64,000 nucleotides of DNA from Brevibacillus sp051967035 (GTDB lineage: Bacteria; Bacillota; Bacilli; Brevibacillales; Brevibacillaceae). The notes beneath the pieces are model-generated. The model did no database searches, was not told where the DNA came from, and saw nothing but the letters and a program-made list of their open reading frames with translations. The position numbers and the translations under genes were made by a program. Numbering within the stretch: position 1 is the first letter of the stretch; each line of letters begins with the position of its first letter. Where the stretch lies: NCBI RefSeq assembly GCF_051967035.1, contig NZ_JBQCKK010000005.1, positions 175,944 through 239,943 of the forward strand. The letters are read 5' to 3'. This document shows, piece by piece, positions 42,574 to 50,446 of the stretch.

Positions 42574-43332
42574 CTACGCTTGCGTGTAGATCAGGACGGC
42601 ATCCCGGAGAAATGCGGCTGCTCCTGGCTTGATTTTCTCGTAGTAGGCCGTAAAGCGCGGGTCGTCCACATACATGTGCGCCACCCCGGCGTGCGCTTCC
42701 TTGCTGTAGCTGTCCCAGTAAAAGCTCAGCCACTGGCGATGCAGGTCGGCCGCCCTCTGGGCAAGCTCGCTGGCCGGATCTCCCGTGGCAACCGCCTCTT
42801 CCAGCGTCTTGTGCAGCTCTTCGTTCACCTGTTCAAGCCGCGCGTACTCTTCTTCGGTCATTTCCCGGAGCTTCCGGTTGGAGCGTTCCACCTGCTCGTC
42901 GCCGTATTTGGCGCGAATTTCTTTTCCGTACTGCTTTTCGTTGTCGTCAATCAGCTGCTGCTTGAAGCCTTCGAATTTTTGTTTGTCCGTCATCGTTTTC
43001 GTCCCCTCTCGTTGCGCCAAGGTAAGTTCGACATTGGCGATCAGCCGGTCGAGCTGCGCCCGTTTGTCCAGCAGCTTCGCGCGGTGCTCCCGCAGCGCCT
43101 GGACAGCGTCGAAGGTCGGTGAGCTGACAATTTCCTTGATCTCCTCCAAGCTCACCCCCAGCTCGCGGTAGAACAAGATTTGCTGCAAGCGATCCACCTC
43201 TGCCTGCCCGTAAATGCGATACCCGGATGAATTGATTCTCGCCGGCTTGAGAAGGCCAATCTCATCGTAGTATCGGAGCGTCCGGGTGCTGACGCCCGCC
43301 AAGAGACCCAGCTTTTGCACCGTATATTCCAT
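42574..43332 (-). CDS. mta: MerR-family regulator with TipAS domain, Mta-like
   Basis: 252 residues. MerR winged helix 1-70 (VSTRTLRYYDEIGLLKPARI, GYRIYGQAEVDRLQQILFYR), dimer coiled coil to about 115, then a TipAS antibiotic-binding domain ending PGAAAFLRDAVLIYTQA. Length and plan match B. subtilis Mta, a global activator of multidrug transporter genes. GGGAGGG stands before the ATG. The promoter at 43355-43385 has a 19-base spacer and palindrome, typical of MerR autoregulation. No transporter is adjacent. Confidence 0.85.
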   Translation of the reverse strand: MEYTVQKLGLLAGVSTRTLRYYDEIGLLKPARINSSGYRIYGQAEVDRLQQILFYRELGVSLEEIKEIVSSPTFDAVQALREHRAKLLDKRAQLDRLIANVELTLAQREGTKTMTDKQKFEGFKQQLIDDNEKQYGKEIRAKYGDEQVERSNRKLREMTEEEYARLEQVNEELHKTLEEAVATGDPASELAQRAADLHRQWLSFYWDSYSKEAHAGVAHMYVDDPRFTAYYEKIKPGAAAFLRDAVLIYTQA

Positions 43333-43354
43333 CTTGATCCCTCCCGACACATTC

Positions 43355-43385
43355 ATCGTACACATTGACGCAGCGTCAAAGTCAA
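43355..43385 (-). promoter_or_regulatory. MerR-type autoregulated promoter
   Basis: On the minus strand TTGACT (43385-43380) and TACGAT (43360-43355) are separated by 19 bases. The spacer contains TTGACGC-T-GCGTCAA (43379-43365), a perfect 7-bp palindrome. Long spacer plus centred dyad is the classical MerR-family design. Confidence 0.8.
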
Positions 43386-43451
43386 TCGTTGTTCCATCTG
43401 GAAAAATGTGTTAATCTATAGGGAAGCCATTGAGAAAAGGGGGACGTTTGC

Positions 43452-43622
43452 ATGTTCTATGCCCTCGTTGTTATTGTGGCTGTTCTCGGCGCCGCCTACT
43501 TTTTGACAGGCTCGATCAGCCTGCGGGCAAGAGACAAACACGCAATCCGGCATTACGCCGATGACGCCTATGCGCAGCAGACGATGAACCATCTGAGCCA
43601 GCACAACCACAATCCGTTTTGA
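43452..43622 (+). CDS. Small single-pass membrane protein
   Basis: 56 residues: FYALVVIVAVLGAAYFLTGS is one membrane helix, followed by a basic, histidine-rich tail (RARDKHAIRHYADDAYAQQT, then HNHNPF). GGGGG stands 8 bases before the ATG and a strong hairpin follows the stop. Divergent from the mta-like gene and close to its promoter. Family not recognised. Confidence 0.6.
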   Translation: MFYALVVIVAVLGAAYFLTGSISLRARDKHAIRHYADDAYAQQTMNHLSQHNHNPF

Positions 43623-43636
43623 GCACCATGAGAAAG

Positions 43637-43672
43637 CCAAAGGCTGTGCCGATGACGTGGCGCAGCCTTTGG
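43637..43672 (+). terminator. Hairpin after the small membrane protein gene
   Basis: CCAAAGGCTGTGCC (43637-43650) pairs with GGCGCAGCCTTTGG (43659-43672) with one mismatch. The following T-run is poor. Confidence 0.6.
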
Positions 43673-43691
43673 TTGCCCTTATCTTGAATGA

Positions 43692-43724
43692 GAAAAAAAG
43701 CTGCCCACAGTTTCGCGGGCAGCC
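43692..43724 (-). terminator. Intrinsic terminator of ppaC
   Basis: AGCTGCCC (43699-43706) pairs with GGGCAGCC (43717-43724); seven T follow on the minus strand. Confidence 0.85.
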
Positions 43725-43756
43725 TTTGTGTTTTTCGGGATGGAAGTCACGTCTTT

Positions 43757-44689
43757 TTAGAGAGCCTGGAATGTATCTGTCAGTACAGGTACGATCTGTT
43801 TCTTGCGGGACACGACTCCCTTGAGAACGGCTTTGTTGTCAACCAGCGTGACGTTGTACGCCTTTTCAACCGCTTGCGTAGCCGTACCGAGCGCCAGCGC
43901 CACAGAGTCGTTGTTCAGGATGTCGGTTACGACGAACACGAACAGATCCAGCCCTTTCTCCGCGATGATCGCGGAAATAGACGCTTCCAGCTCGCTTTGG
44001 CGAGCCAGCACGTCGTTGACGTCCACGGCGTTGACTTGGGCGATTTCCACTTTCGCGTTGCCCATCTGGAATTCTTTTGCATCCAGGGAGAGCAGTTGGG
44101 CGATCGTTTTGTCGCTCAAGTCTGCGCCTGCCTTGAGCATCTCCAGACCGTATGCTTGCAAATCCACTCCAGCGATTTCCGCCAGCTCATGGGCAGCAGC
44201 GACGTCTTGCTCCGTGCAGGTCGGGGATTTCAGCAGCAGCGTGTCCGAAATGATCGCGGACAGCATCAGGCCCGCGATGTCTTTTGGAATTTCCACGCCG
44301 TTTTCCTTGTACATTTTTTTCAAAATGGTGGCGGTGCAGCCGACGGGTTCCGCACGGAAGTAGAGCGGATTGCTTGTCTCGAAGTTCGCGATGCGATGAT
44401 GGTCAATGACCTCGACTACTTGCACCTGTTCGATGTCGTTTGCGCTCTGTTGGCGCTCGTTGTGGTCCACGAGAATGACTTCATTGACTTCGTTCGCCAC
44501 TGTTTCCACGAGACGCGGCTCTTTTGCCTGGAAGTAATTCAGGACGAACGCTGTCTCGCTGTTGATGACGCCAAGGCGAACCGGCTCTACGTTGGCACCG
44601 AGCTTCGTTTTCAGATCAGCGTAAACGAGCGCCGAACAAATGGAATCCGTATCTGGATTTTTATGACCGAAGATTAGCTTTTTTTCCAT
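43757..44689 (-). CDS. ppaC: Manganese-dependent inorganic pyrophosphatase (family II)
   Basis: 310 residues, DHH family. FGHKNPDTDSICSALVYADL (metal ligands H9, D13, D15), LVDHNERQQSANDI, EVIDHHRIANFE and SDTLLLKSPTCTEQD are the DHH motifs; the DHHA2 domain ends VLKGVVSRKKQIVPVLTDTF. I chose the second of two adjacent ATG codons (44689), with AGGAG 8 bases upstream and a start like B. subtilis PpaC. It hydrolyses pyrophosphate to pull biosynthesis forward. Monocistronic. Confidence 0.95.
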   Translation of the reverse strand: MEKKLIFGHKNPDTDSICSALVYADLKTKLGANVEPVRLGVINSETAFVLNYFQAKEPRLVETVANEVNEVILVDHNERQQSANDIEQVQVVEVIDHHRIANFETSNPLYFRAEPVGCTATILKKMYKENGVEIPKDIAGLMLSAIISDTLLLKSPTCTEQDVAAAHELAEIAGVDLQAYGLEMLKAGADLSDKTIAQLLSLDAKEFQMGNAKVEIAQVNAVDVNDVLARQSELEASISAIIAEKGLDLFVFVVTDILNNDSVALALGTATQAVEKAYNVTLVDNKAVLKGVVSRKKQIVPVLTDTFQAL

Positions 44690-44701
44690 CATCCATACTC
44701 C

Positions 44702-45415
44702 TTAGTCGTATATTGGCGTCAAAATTATACCACATTCCAGCGGGTAATCCCAAGTAAGATTATAGGTTCTGCTTGGAGGAATGGGAATACGGGATTTCCA
44801 GAAAATGAAAACCAACCATATGAAAGCCTGTGCCTGTTTGCCGCAAGACAACAACGCCGTACTCCGCAAAAACGGTACCTCCATGCCATTTTGCAAGGTC
44901 ACGCCGCGCGAGGCAGTGCGCTGGACAACTGACAATCACGCGCGCGTTTGCCGCCGAGCGCTGGCTACGTACGCGATGAGCGAGCGACCTGCTCAGGCAA
45001 AACAACCCCAGCCCGCCCGAAAACCGTCCAAAATGCCGAACTGGCCACTTTGCCTCCCAGCCCGGGCGAGCCTTACAATAGAACCAGAGCAGCGATCATT
45101 GGCCGCGATCGCCACGAGCAGGAAAGAGAGTGTGAATCACGTGTAACCGTATCGTTTCTGCCCTTTTTCTGTTGGAAAACGCCGAGAAAATGAGAAGGAG
45201 AAACGATTGTCGTTGGAATCCCCCATCTGGAAAGCTATCTTTTTTTGAACGTATCTGGTTGTGACCATGCACGCCGTCGTCAGCTCGATGATTACGCTGG
45301 AAGTGACAAACCCGGCGCGCGTGCAAGTCGCTGGACCGCCGAGCCAAGTTCTCGGTTCGGCTCCTAGCGAATGGTCGCCGAACCGAAAATCATAACTGGA
45401 AAAGAGCCAAAACGT
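44702..45415. other. 714-base stretch without a convincing intact gene
   Basis: Open frames exist on both strands but none has good codon pattern plus a ribosome binding site over its whole length. On the plus strand a frame from 44781 contains AVLRKNGTSMPFCKVTPREA and later ARVCRRA, loosely like the RRXRR N-terminal domain of IscB-type proteins. A TTG with AAGGAG upstream (45207) opens only 13 codons before a T7 run and stop. A terminator at 45416 suggests that a plus-strand gene once ended here. Confidence 0.4.
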
Positions 45416-45455
45416 GCCCGGACACTTCTCGCCTAGCCAAATGTCCGGGCTTTTC
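45416..45455 (+). terminator. Intrinsic terminator without an intact upstream gene
   Basis: GCCCGGACA (45416-45424) pairs perfectly with TGTCCGGGC (45442-45450), followed by TTTT. Confidence 0.8.
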
Positions 45456-45502
45456 ACGCCAAAAAGCGAAGCGACCCTCTCACGTACAGGAAGGAGTCTG
45501 TC

Positions 45503-45750
45503 ATGCGAAAAGTTGAAGTCTGCCCCTACGATCCGCGCTGGCAAGCCTTGTTTGCCGCGGAAGCCGAGCTGCTGCGCCAGGTATTCCGGGACAACCTCAT
45601 ACACATTCATCACATCGGCAGTACAGCCGTGCCCGGGCTGAAAGCAAAGCCGATCATCGACCTGTTGCCAGCTATGTCGCAGGCAAGCATGAGCTGGTCC
45701 AGTCATTGGAGCGAAAGGCGCTGGCCTGGAAAGCGCGTGGCGCCAACTAG
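45503..45750 (+). pseudogene. grpB-family gene with internal deletion
   Basis: The first 50 codons read RKVEVCPYDPRWQALFAAEA and HIHHIGSTAVPGLKAKPIID, the start of the GrpB (UPF0157) nucleotidyltransferase-like family. Immediately after, in another frame, comes SYVAGKHELVQSLERKALAW, the C-terminal end of the same family, with a stop at 45748. About 90 internal codons, including the conserved centre, are missing and the join is out of frame. The gene cannot make a working protein. A good ribosome binding site (AAGGAG) remains. Confidence 0.8.
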
Positions 45751-45972
45751 CGTCCACGAAAAATACGCCGGGCGTCTTTGGGGTGACCGCTCGGACTCAT
45801 CGCTGATAGCTTCGAATGGCTCCACTCGCTGCTGGGCGGATGGAAAAGGGAGTAAAACCAGCATGCCGACCAGCCCACAACCTGCCCTCTCAAGCGGCTG
45901 CCAAACGCCCGGTTTGCTCCCCGTTCCCTTCATTCCCCTGCCTGTTCCACTCGACAGCGGCTGGCGGTTCCC
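45751..45972 (+). other. Gene debris downstream of the grpB remnant
   Basis: A short frame ending at about 45855 reads PLGLIADSFEWLHSLLGGWK and resembles the C-terminal end of SMI1/KNR4-type proteins, without any upstream part. The remainder up to the mutS2-like stop has no gene. Confidence 0.35.
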
Positions 45973-48048
45973 TTATTCCTCCTGCTTCGTCTCGATGGAT
46001 AGCCCTTCCACGTGCTTGCGGCTCATCAGCTTTCGTTTCTTCCGGTTTTCTTTCGTTTCAAACACGATGTCCATGTCGTAGTCCGCCGGGTACAGCTCCT
46101 TGCTCTCGATGTGCAGGGCGAGCCGTTTCTGGTTGATTTTGAATTTCTGGTTTTGGATCATGACGCCGACGTTGCCTTTGGCGTCCGCGGTAGAAAAGAC
46201 AATGCCCGTTCTGCCCAGATACGACACGAAAACACAATCCCCAATGGCGAACGGTTTTTTCTTGGTTGCGGGTGGCTCTCCGTCGATCTCGGAGGCGGGC
46301 GGCAATGGCTGTTGGTCTTGGCTCGATTGCTGCTCGGTTGCTTGCCCCTCCGTTGCTGGCAGCTTATCCGCTGGGTTGGCCGCTCGTTGTCCCTCGGATT
46401 CTCGCGTCTTAGCCGCCGGATTCCCGGCTTCGCGCACCTCCGCTTCTCGCATCGCGACCGCTTGCTTCTCGCTGACTTGCGCCGCTGCCACAGCCCCCTG
46501 CTCGCCCCTTCGCGCACCAGCAAAGCCTGTTTGCGTAATCTCCCGCGCCCGCTGAATCATCTCCGGCGGAATCCCCAGCTTCGTGGCGATCACGAACGCG
46601 TAGCTTTGGCCCGCTTCGCCGATGCGCAAGCGATAGAGCGGCTGGAGCGTCTCTTCGTCAAACTCCATGCGCGCATTTTGAAAACCGTCTGTCGCGGCGG
46701 CAAACTTTTTGATTTCGTTAAAATGCGTCGTCGCGATCACCGTCGCGCCTCTTCGGTGCAGCTCCTCCAGAATCGCAATCGCCAAGCCCACCCCTTCGCC
46801 CGGATCGGTGCCGGACGCCATTTCATCGATCAGCACGAGAGTCGAGCTGTCCGTGACCCGCAAAATCTCTAGTACATGTTGAATATGGGCGGAAAAGGTG
46901 CTCAACGCATGCTCGAGGCTCTGCCCATCGCCGATATCTACCGCGATCTTGCGGAAAACAGCGAAGCGGCTGCCCTCCTTCACCGGCACCAGCAAGCCGG
47001 ACTGCACCATCGCGGTCAACAGGCCGACCGTCTTGAGCGCCAACGTCTTTCCGCCCGTATTCGGGCCGGTAACGATTAGCGACTTGTAGCTTTTGCCGAT
47101 CTGAACATCCAGCGGAACCATCTGCCGACCCAGCAGCGGATGCCGCGCTTCTTTTACGTCGATCAGTCCGTCCTCGTTCAACTCCACGTTCACCGCCCCC
47201 AATGCCAGCGCGTACCTGGCCTTGGCAAACAAAAAATCGTACAGGCCGACCGTCTCCACATTTACGTGCAGCTCCTGTGAAAATTCTTCCGCGACAGCGG
47301 ACAGCTGCATCAGCACCTTGGTCACCTCGCGCGCTTCCTCGGCCCTGAGCGCCGCCAGCTCGAACTGCACCGCGCCAAGCTCTGCCGGCTCCATGTAGAC
47401 GGTCTGGCCGCTCGCCGATTCGTCCACGACACTGCCCGTCACTTGCCTGCGATGCTCCTTTTTGATCGGCAGGACGTACCTGCCATTGCGCTTGCTTATG
47501 ACGTTCTCTTGCATGATCGAGCGGTATTTGTTCGTGAGCGAATCGAGCTGCCGCTTCAGCCGCTCTTCCATCACGACGATGCGCTTGCGGATTTTCAGCA
47601 AATCTTTGCTCGCCGCATCCACGACCTGCCCGTGCCGGATGCACTGCTCGATCTCCGTCTGCAAGCGGCTCAGCGTGTACATCGTCAGCGCGTACGAGCT
47701 GACACGCGGCGCTATTGGCGCTTTGCTCGCCATGTATTTCGAGAGCTGGGCGCAGCTTACGAGAAACTGGTGGAGGTGCGAAAAATCAGCTTCCGTAAAT
47801 ACATACCCGGTCCCGAGCAGCGACATCATTTGCTCGATTCCTGCGAGCGAAGGAATCGGGACGCTCGCGCCATGCGCAAGCAATGCTTTTGCCTCCGCTG
47901 TTTCGTCGAGCTTTTTGCGCAGAACTTTGGCCGAGTCGAGCGGCTGCATGCGCTCGACGTGCTTTTTCCCCACGTACGACACCGCGTACTCCATGAGCGC
48001 TGCTTTGATCTTGTCGTATTCGAGACGTTGCCATGCTTTTTCGTTCAA
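45973..48048 (-). CDS. MutS2-like ATPase lacking the Smr domain
   Basis: 691 residues. MutS2-type core, lever and clamp region (1-310), then the ATPase with Walker A VTGPNTGGKTLALKT, the STFSAHIQHVLEIL signature, Walker B LVLIDEMASGTDPGEG and the H-loop VIATTHFNEIKKFA. A low-complexity linker follows (about 530-590), rich in A, E and Q, then a KOW-like domain (FAIGDCVFVSYLGRTGIVFS). The C-terminal Smr nuclease domain (LDLRG motif) of true MutS2 is absent and the protein ends basic. TTG start with AAGGAG 9 bases upstream. Role in recombination control or ribosome rescue is inferred from MutS2 only. Confidence 0.88.
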   Translation of the reverse strand: MNEKAWQRLEYDKIKAALMEYAVSYVGKKHVERMQPLDSAKVLRKKLDETAEAKALLAHGASVPIPSLAGIEQMMSLLGTGYVFTEADFSHLHQFLVSCAQLSKYMASKAPIAPRVSSYALTMYTLSRLQTEIEQCIRHGQVVDAASKDLLKIRKRIVVMEERLKRQLDSLTNKYRSIMQENVISKRNGRYVLPIKKEHRRQVTGSVVDESASGQTVYMEPAELGAVQFELAALRAEEAREVTKVLMQLSAVAEEFSQELHVNVETVGLYDFLFAKARYALALGAVNVELNEDGLIDVKEARHPLLGRQMVPLDVQIGKSYKSLIVTGPNTGGKTLALKTVGLLTAMVQSGLLVPVKEGSRFAVFRKIAVDIGDGQSLEHALSTFSAHIQHVLEILRVTDSSTLVLIDEMASGTDPGEGVGLAIAILEELHRRGATVIATTHFNEIKKFAAATDGFQNARMEFDEETLQPLYRLRIGEAGQSYAFVIATKLGIPPEMIQRAREITQTGFAGARRGEQGAVAAAQVSEKQAVAMREAEVREAGNPAAKTRESEGQRAANPADKLPATEGQATEQQSSQDQQPLPPASEIDGEPPATKKKPFAIGDCVFVSYLGRTGIVFSTADAKGNVGVMIQNQKFKINQKRLALHIESKELYPADYDMDIVFETKENRKKRKLMSRKHVEGLSIETKQEE

Positions 48049-48089
48049 GGTGAATCGCTCCTTTTTCGCATCTTTTTTTGCTCATCAAC

Positions 48090-48129
48090 AAAAAAAGGAC
48101 GAAGAATGAACAAACGTCATTCTCCGCCC
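48090..48129 (-). terminator. Intrinsic terminator in the leader of the mutS2-like gene
   Basis: GGACGAAGAATGA (48097-48109) pairs with TCATTCTCCGCCC (48117-48129), two wobbles, then seven T on the minus strand. It stands about 40 bases before the mutS2-like start, so it is either an attenuator or the end of an upstream transcript. Confidence 0.75.
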
Positions 48130-48179
48130 TTTTACGGGTGACCCCCAATCATACGCGCGCAAAACAGCCTCTCTTCCAG

Positions 48180-48217
48180 ACGGCAAGCCGCTTACGAAAA
48201 AGCGGCTGGGCTGCCGT
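48180..48217 (-). repeat. Two-part hairpin between the RNA gene and the mutS2-like leader
   Basis: ACGGCA/TGCCGT (48180-48185, 48212-48217) encloses AGCCGCTT/AAGCGGCT (48186-48193, 48200-48207): a long, nearly continuous stem. No gene lies at 48130-48228. Confidence 0.6.
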
Positions 48218-48228
48218 AAAAAGGACAC

Positions 48229-48464
48229 AAAAAAACCGCGCTGAACAACAGCACGGATTTGGGCGCAATGATTAGGGGAAAACACCCCTGGAGCATTCAA
48301 TGATATCCGCTGTTCTTACCAAATTCCAAGGCCGGAAAGTAACCATCACAAATAAACTTTGCCAAACGCGCAAAATTTTCGTGAACGTGCTTCTAGCCTT
48401 TTGTATGGAATTGCGTTAGGTAAGAACAACCGCCGACATCAACATCTCTCCCCTGATAAGGTTA
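48229..48464 (-). ncRNA. Candidate free-standing structured RNA, about 235 nt
   Basis: A complete minus-strand transcription unit without a reading frame: promoter at 48470-48499 and terminator CCGTGCTG/CAGCGCGG plus T7 (48256-48229). In between, nested complementary segments form one long rod: 48435-48440 with 48302-48307, 48417-48426 with 48311-48320 (10 bp perfect, GGTAAGAACA type), 48406-48412 with 48322-48328, and 48396-48399 with 48329-48332. A 63-base apical region and an AGGGG/CCCCT hairpin near 48280 complete it. Size and rod shape recall 6S RNA, but I cannot confirm that; it is not SRP RNA, RNase P, tmRNA or a T-box by the motifs I know. Confidence 0.65.
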
Positions 48465-48469
48465 CTCCC

Positions 48470-48499
48470 ACTATAGCTCACCCAAACAGCCACCGTCAA
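48470..48499 (-). promoter_or_regulatory. Sigma-A promoter of the structured RNA
   Basis: TTGACG (48499-48494) and TATAGT (48475-48470) with an 18-base spacer on the minus strand. The predicted start is near 48463. Confidence 0.75.
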
Positions 48500-48526
48500 G
48501 AAAAGCTATCGCGGCTAACCGTTCCC

Positions 48527-48940
48527 TCATTCGTTCTCCGCTTCCTGAGCAAGTTGGGTGCCCCGCTTTTTCCCCTGCCTTCTGAGGACGAGCAAGCATG
48601 CGTAGTACAGGAGCGAAGCCGACATCCCCAGCCCATAAAAAGAAACAAGCGCCCATCTCCACCCTCCAGTTACGATCCGAAGCAACAGCACTGTCGCCAC
48701 GATTCCGGCTACAGCATAGAGCAGCGCTTCCCACAGTACAACCACCGCTCTCCTTTTCGTGCGCAAAGGCCGCATGAGCCAGTCGATCGCAACCGATTGC
48801 GGCAAACCCAATACAAAGACGGTCGGGAATGTAAACATCGCCACAAAAAGAACCATGGAGCGATCCTGAAAAAAGAAAATGGCCGCGCCCAACGTAAACA
48901 AAAAGCTGGCCATCACTCCCGCGAGAAAGCGCTCTGCCAT
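48527..48940 (-). CDS. Hypothetical four-helix membrane protein
   Basis: 137 residues with four hydrophobic segments (FLAGVMASFLFTLGAAIFFF, MVLFVAMFTFPTVFVLGL, AVVVLWEALLYAVAGIVATV, LVSFYGLGMSASLLYYACLL) and a polar C-terminal tail. GGAGGAGGGG precedes the ATG. It is divergent from the amine oxidase gene and ends just upstream of the RNA promoter. Family not recognised. Confidence 0.65.
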   Translation of the reverse strand: MAERFLAGVMASFLFTLGAAIFFFQDRSMVLFVAMFTFPTVFVLGLPQSVAIDWLMRPLRTKRRAVVVLWEALLYAVAGIVATVLLLRIVTGGWRWALVSFYGLGMSASLLYYACLLVLRRQGKKRGTQLAQEAENE

Positions 48941-49116
48941 CGCGCCCCTCCTCCTTTTCGCCCACCAGACGCAAGCCGCTTATACGGCTGCCAGGTCCAC
49001 TCGCGGGCTTATTCGTTTCCAGCTTATCATCATTTGGATGAAAATGGAATGAAGCAAACACCATTGCGCCCACGCGGGAATACCTTATTTTTACAAATAA
49101 CCAAAGGAGAAACGAA

Positions 49117-50439
49117 ATGGAAATCACTTCTTCCCCCCTGACCGAATCACAGATGCTGGCGATTATCCGCGACGGGCTGCCGCAGACGAAACAGCCGAAA
49201 TCGTTCCTCATTGTAGGCGCTGGCATGGCGGGGCTGGTCGCCGGGTCGCTGTTGAAGCAAGCCGGGCACCGCGTGACGATTGTGGAAGCTTCGGAGCGCC
49301 TCGGAGGCAGAGTGTTCACGCGGCGCTGGCTGTACGAGCAACAACCAGATATGCTGCGCTTTCCCGTAGCGCCAAGCGAAAAAGGCAAGTCCGCTGACGC
49401 CCTTGCCCTCATGGCTATCGGACCGCTCCTCGATTTCATCAACCAAAATCCGGAGCAACACTGGCCGCTTGTCATTCAGGAATACGATAAATATTCGATG
49501 GAGCTGTTTATGCGCTTCAATCCGATCGGTACCTCCCTGTCGGCAGCTGCGGTCGACAAGATCAAGGTGTTGAGCGGCTTTGAAGGGTTCCCCGAGCTGT
49601 CTTTTCTGGAAATTTTGCGCGACTTCATCCTGTTCGCGCCCACTTCCCGCTTCTATGAAATAAGCGGAGGGCTTGACCAGCTTCCCCAATCGTTTGCTCC
49701 GATTTTGCGGGAAAACATTTTGTTTCATCATAAAATGACCAAAATCAGCCAACACGGGCAAAAAATCGCCATCTCCGGAATCGACCTCGCCTCCTTTCGC
49801 TCGTTTCAACTGGAAGGAGACATCGCGATTGTCACCGTTCCCTTTTCTATCCTGCAATTTGTCGAAGTCGAGCCGAAGAGTCTGTTTTCGTTTGGAAAAT
49901 GGAAGGCGATTAACCAGCTGCACTATGTCTCCTCCACCAAAATCGGTCTACAGTTTTCCACAAGATTCTGGGAAGAGCATGGGCTGTACGGCGGACAGAC
50001 AATCTCCGACCTTCCCTTGCGCTTTGCCTATTATCCAAGCCATGGGTTTCGGCAGCCCGGCGGAACGATTCTGGCGAGCTACACATGGGAGGATGACGCG
50101 CTGCCGTGGATCAGCATGTCCCAGGACGAACAAATCAGGCAGGCGCTGCGCCAGCTGGCTATCATCTTCGGCGAGCAAGTGTACAGGACGTTTGTGACAG
50201 GCGTGGTCTACAACTGGGCGACACAGCCTTATACCTCTGGTGCCTTCGCCTTGTTCAAGCCCTTGCAGGAAACGGAGCTGTCCATGGCTATGGCTGCCCA
50301 GGAGGGTCCTGTGCTTCTGGCCGGGGAGCATACCTCTTCCCGGTATCACGGCTGGATTCAAGGCGCGATCGAGTCTGGCGTGCGGGTCGCTGTGCAAGGA
50401 CACAACTCGCCTCATCCCTCGCGCCCACCGCGTGCCTGA
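49117..50439 (+). CDS. Flavin amine oxidase (L-amino acid oxidase-like), apparently shortened
   Basis: 440 residues. FAD-binding Rossmann motif FLIVGAGMAGLVAGSLLKQA (30-49) and VEASERLGGRVFTRRW. Later blocks match L-amino acid/monoamine oxidases: QEYDKYSMELFM, SRFYEISGGLDQLPQSF and the C-terminal VLLAGEHTSSRYHGWIQGAI. In relatives about 60-70 residues with GLYxEAGAMRIP follow GGRV before the segment found here (YEQQPDMLRFPVAPSEKGK). That FAD- and substrate-contacting stretch is missing in frame. Activity is therefore doubtful. AAAGGAG stands 7 bases before the ATG. Confidence 0.8.
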   Translation: MEITSSPLTESQMLAIIRDGLPQTKQPKSFLIVGAGMAGLVAGSLLKQAGHRVTIVEASERLGGRVFTRRWLYEQQPDMLRFPVAPSEKGKSADALALMAIGPLLDFINQNPEQHWPLVIQEYDKYSMELFMRFNPIGTSLSAAAVDKIKVLSGFEGFPELSFLEILRDFILFAPTSRFYEISGGLDQLPQSFAPILRENILFHHKMTKISQHGQKIAISGIDLASFRSFQLEGDIAIVTVPFSILQFVEVEPKSLFSFGKWKAINQLHYVSSTKIGLQFSTRFWEEHGLYGGQTISDLPLRFAYYPSHGFRQPGGTILASYTWEDDALPWISMSQDEQIRQALRQLAIIFGEQVYRTFVTGVVYNWATQPYTSGAFALFKPLQETELSMAMAAQEGPVLLAGEHTSSRYHGWIQGAIESGVRVAVQGHNSPHPSRPPRA

Positions 50440-50446
50440 TCTCTCC

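Noticed and set aside
45137..45757. 206-codon minus-strand frame opposite the grpB remnant
   Set aside because: It starts inside the antisense of a recognisable grpB fragment and has no ribosome binding site.
48301..48480. T-box or magnesium riboswitch in the RNA region
   Set aside because: The GGGTGGNACCGCG box of T-box leaders is absent; GTTAGGT resembles part of the M-box but lies on the plus strand with no following plus-strand transporter and no further match.
48471..49475. 334-codon minus-strand frame over the amine oxidase start and the small membrane protein
   Set aside because: It spans two better-supported genes in other frames and a promoter region; no family pattern.
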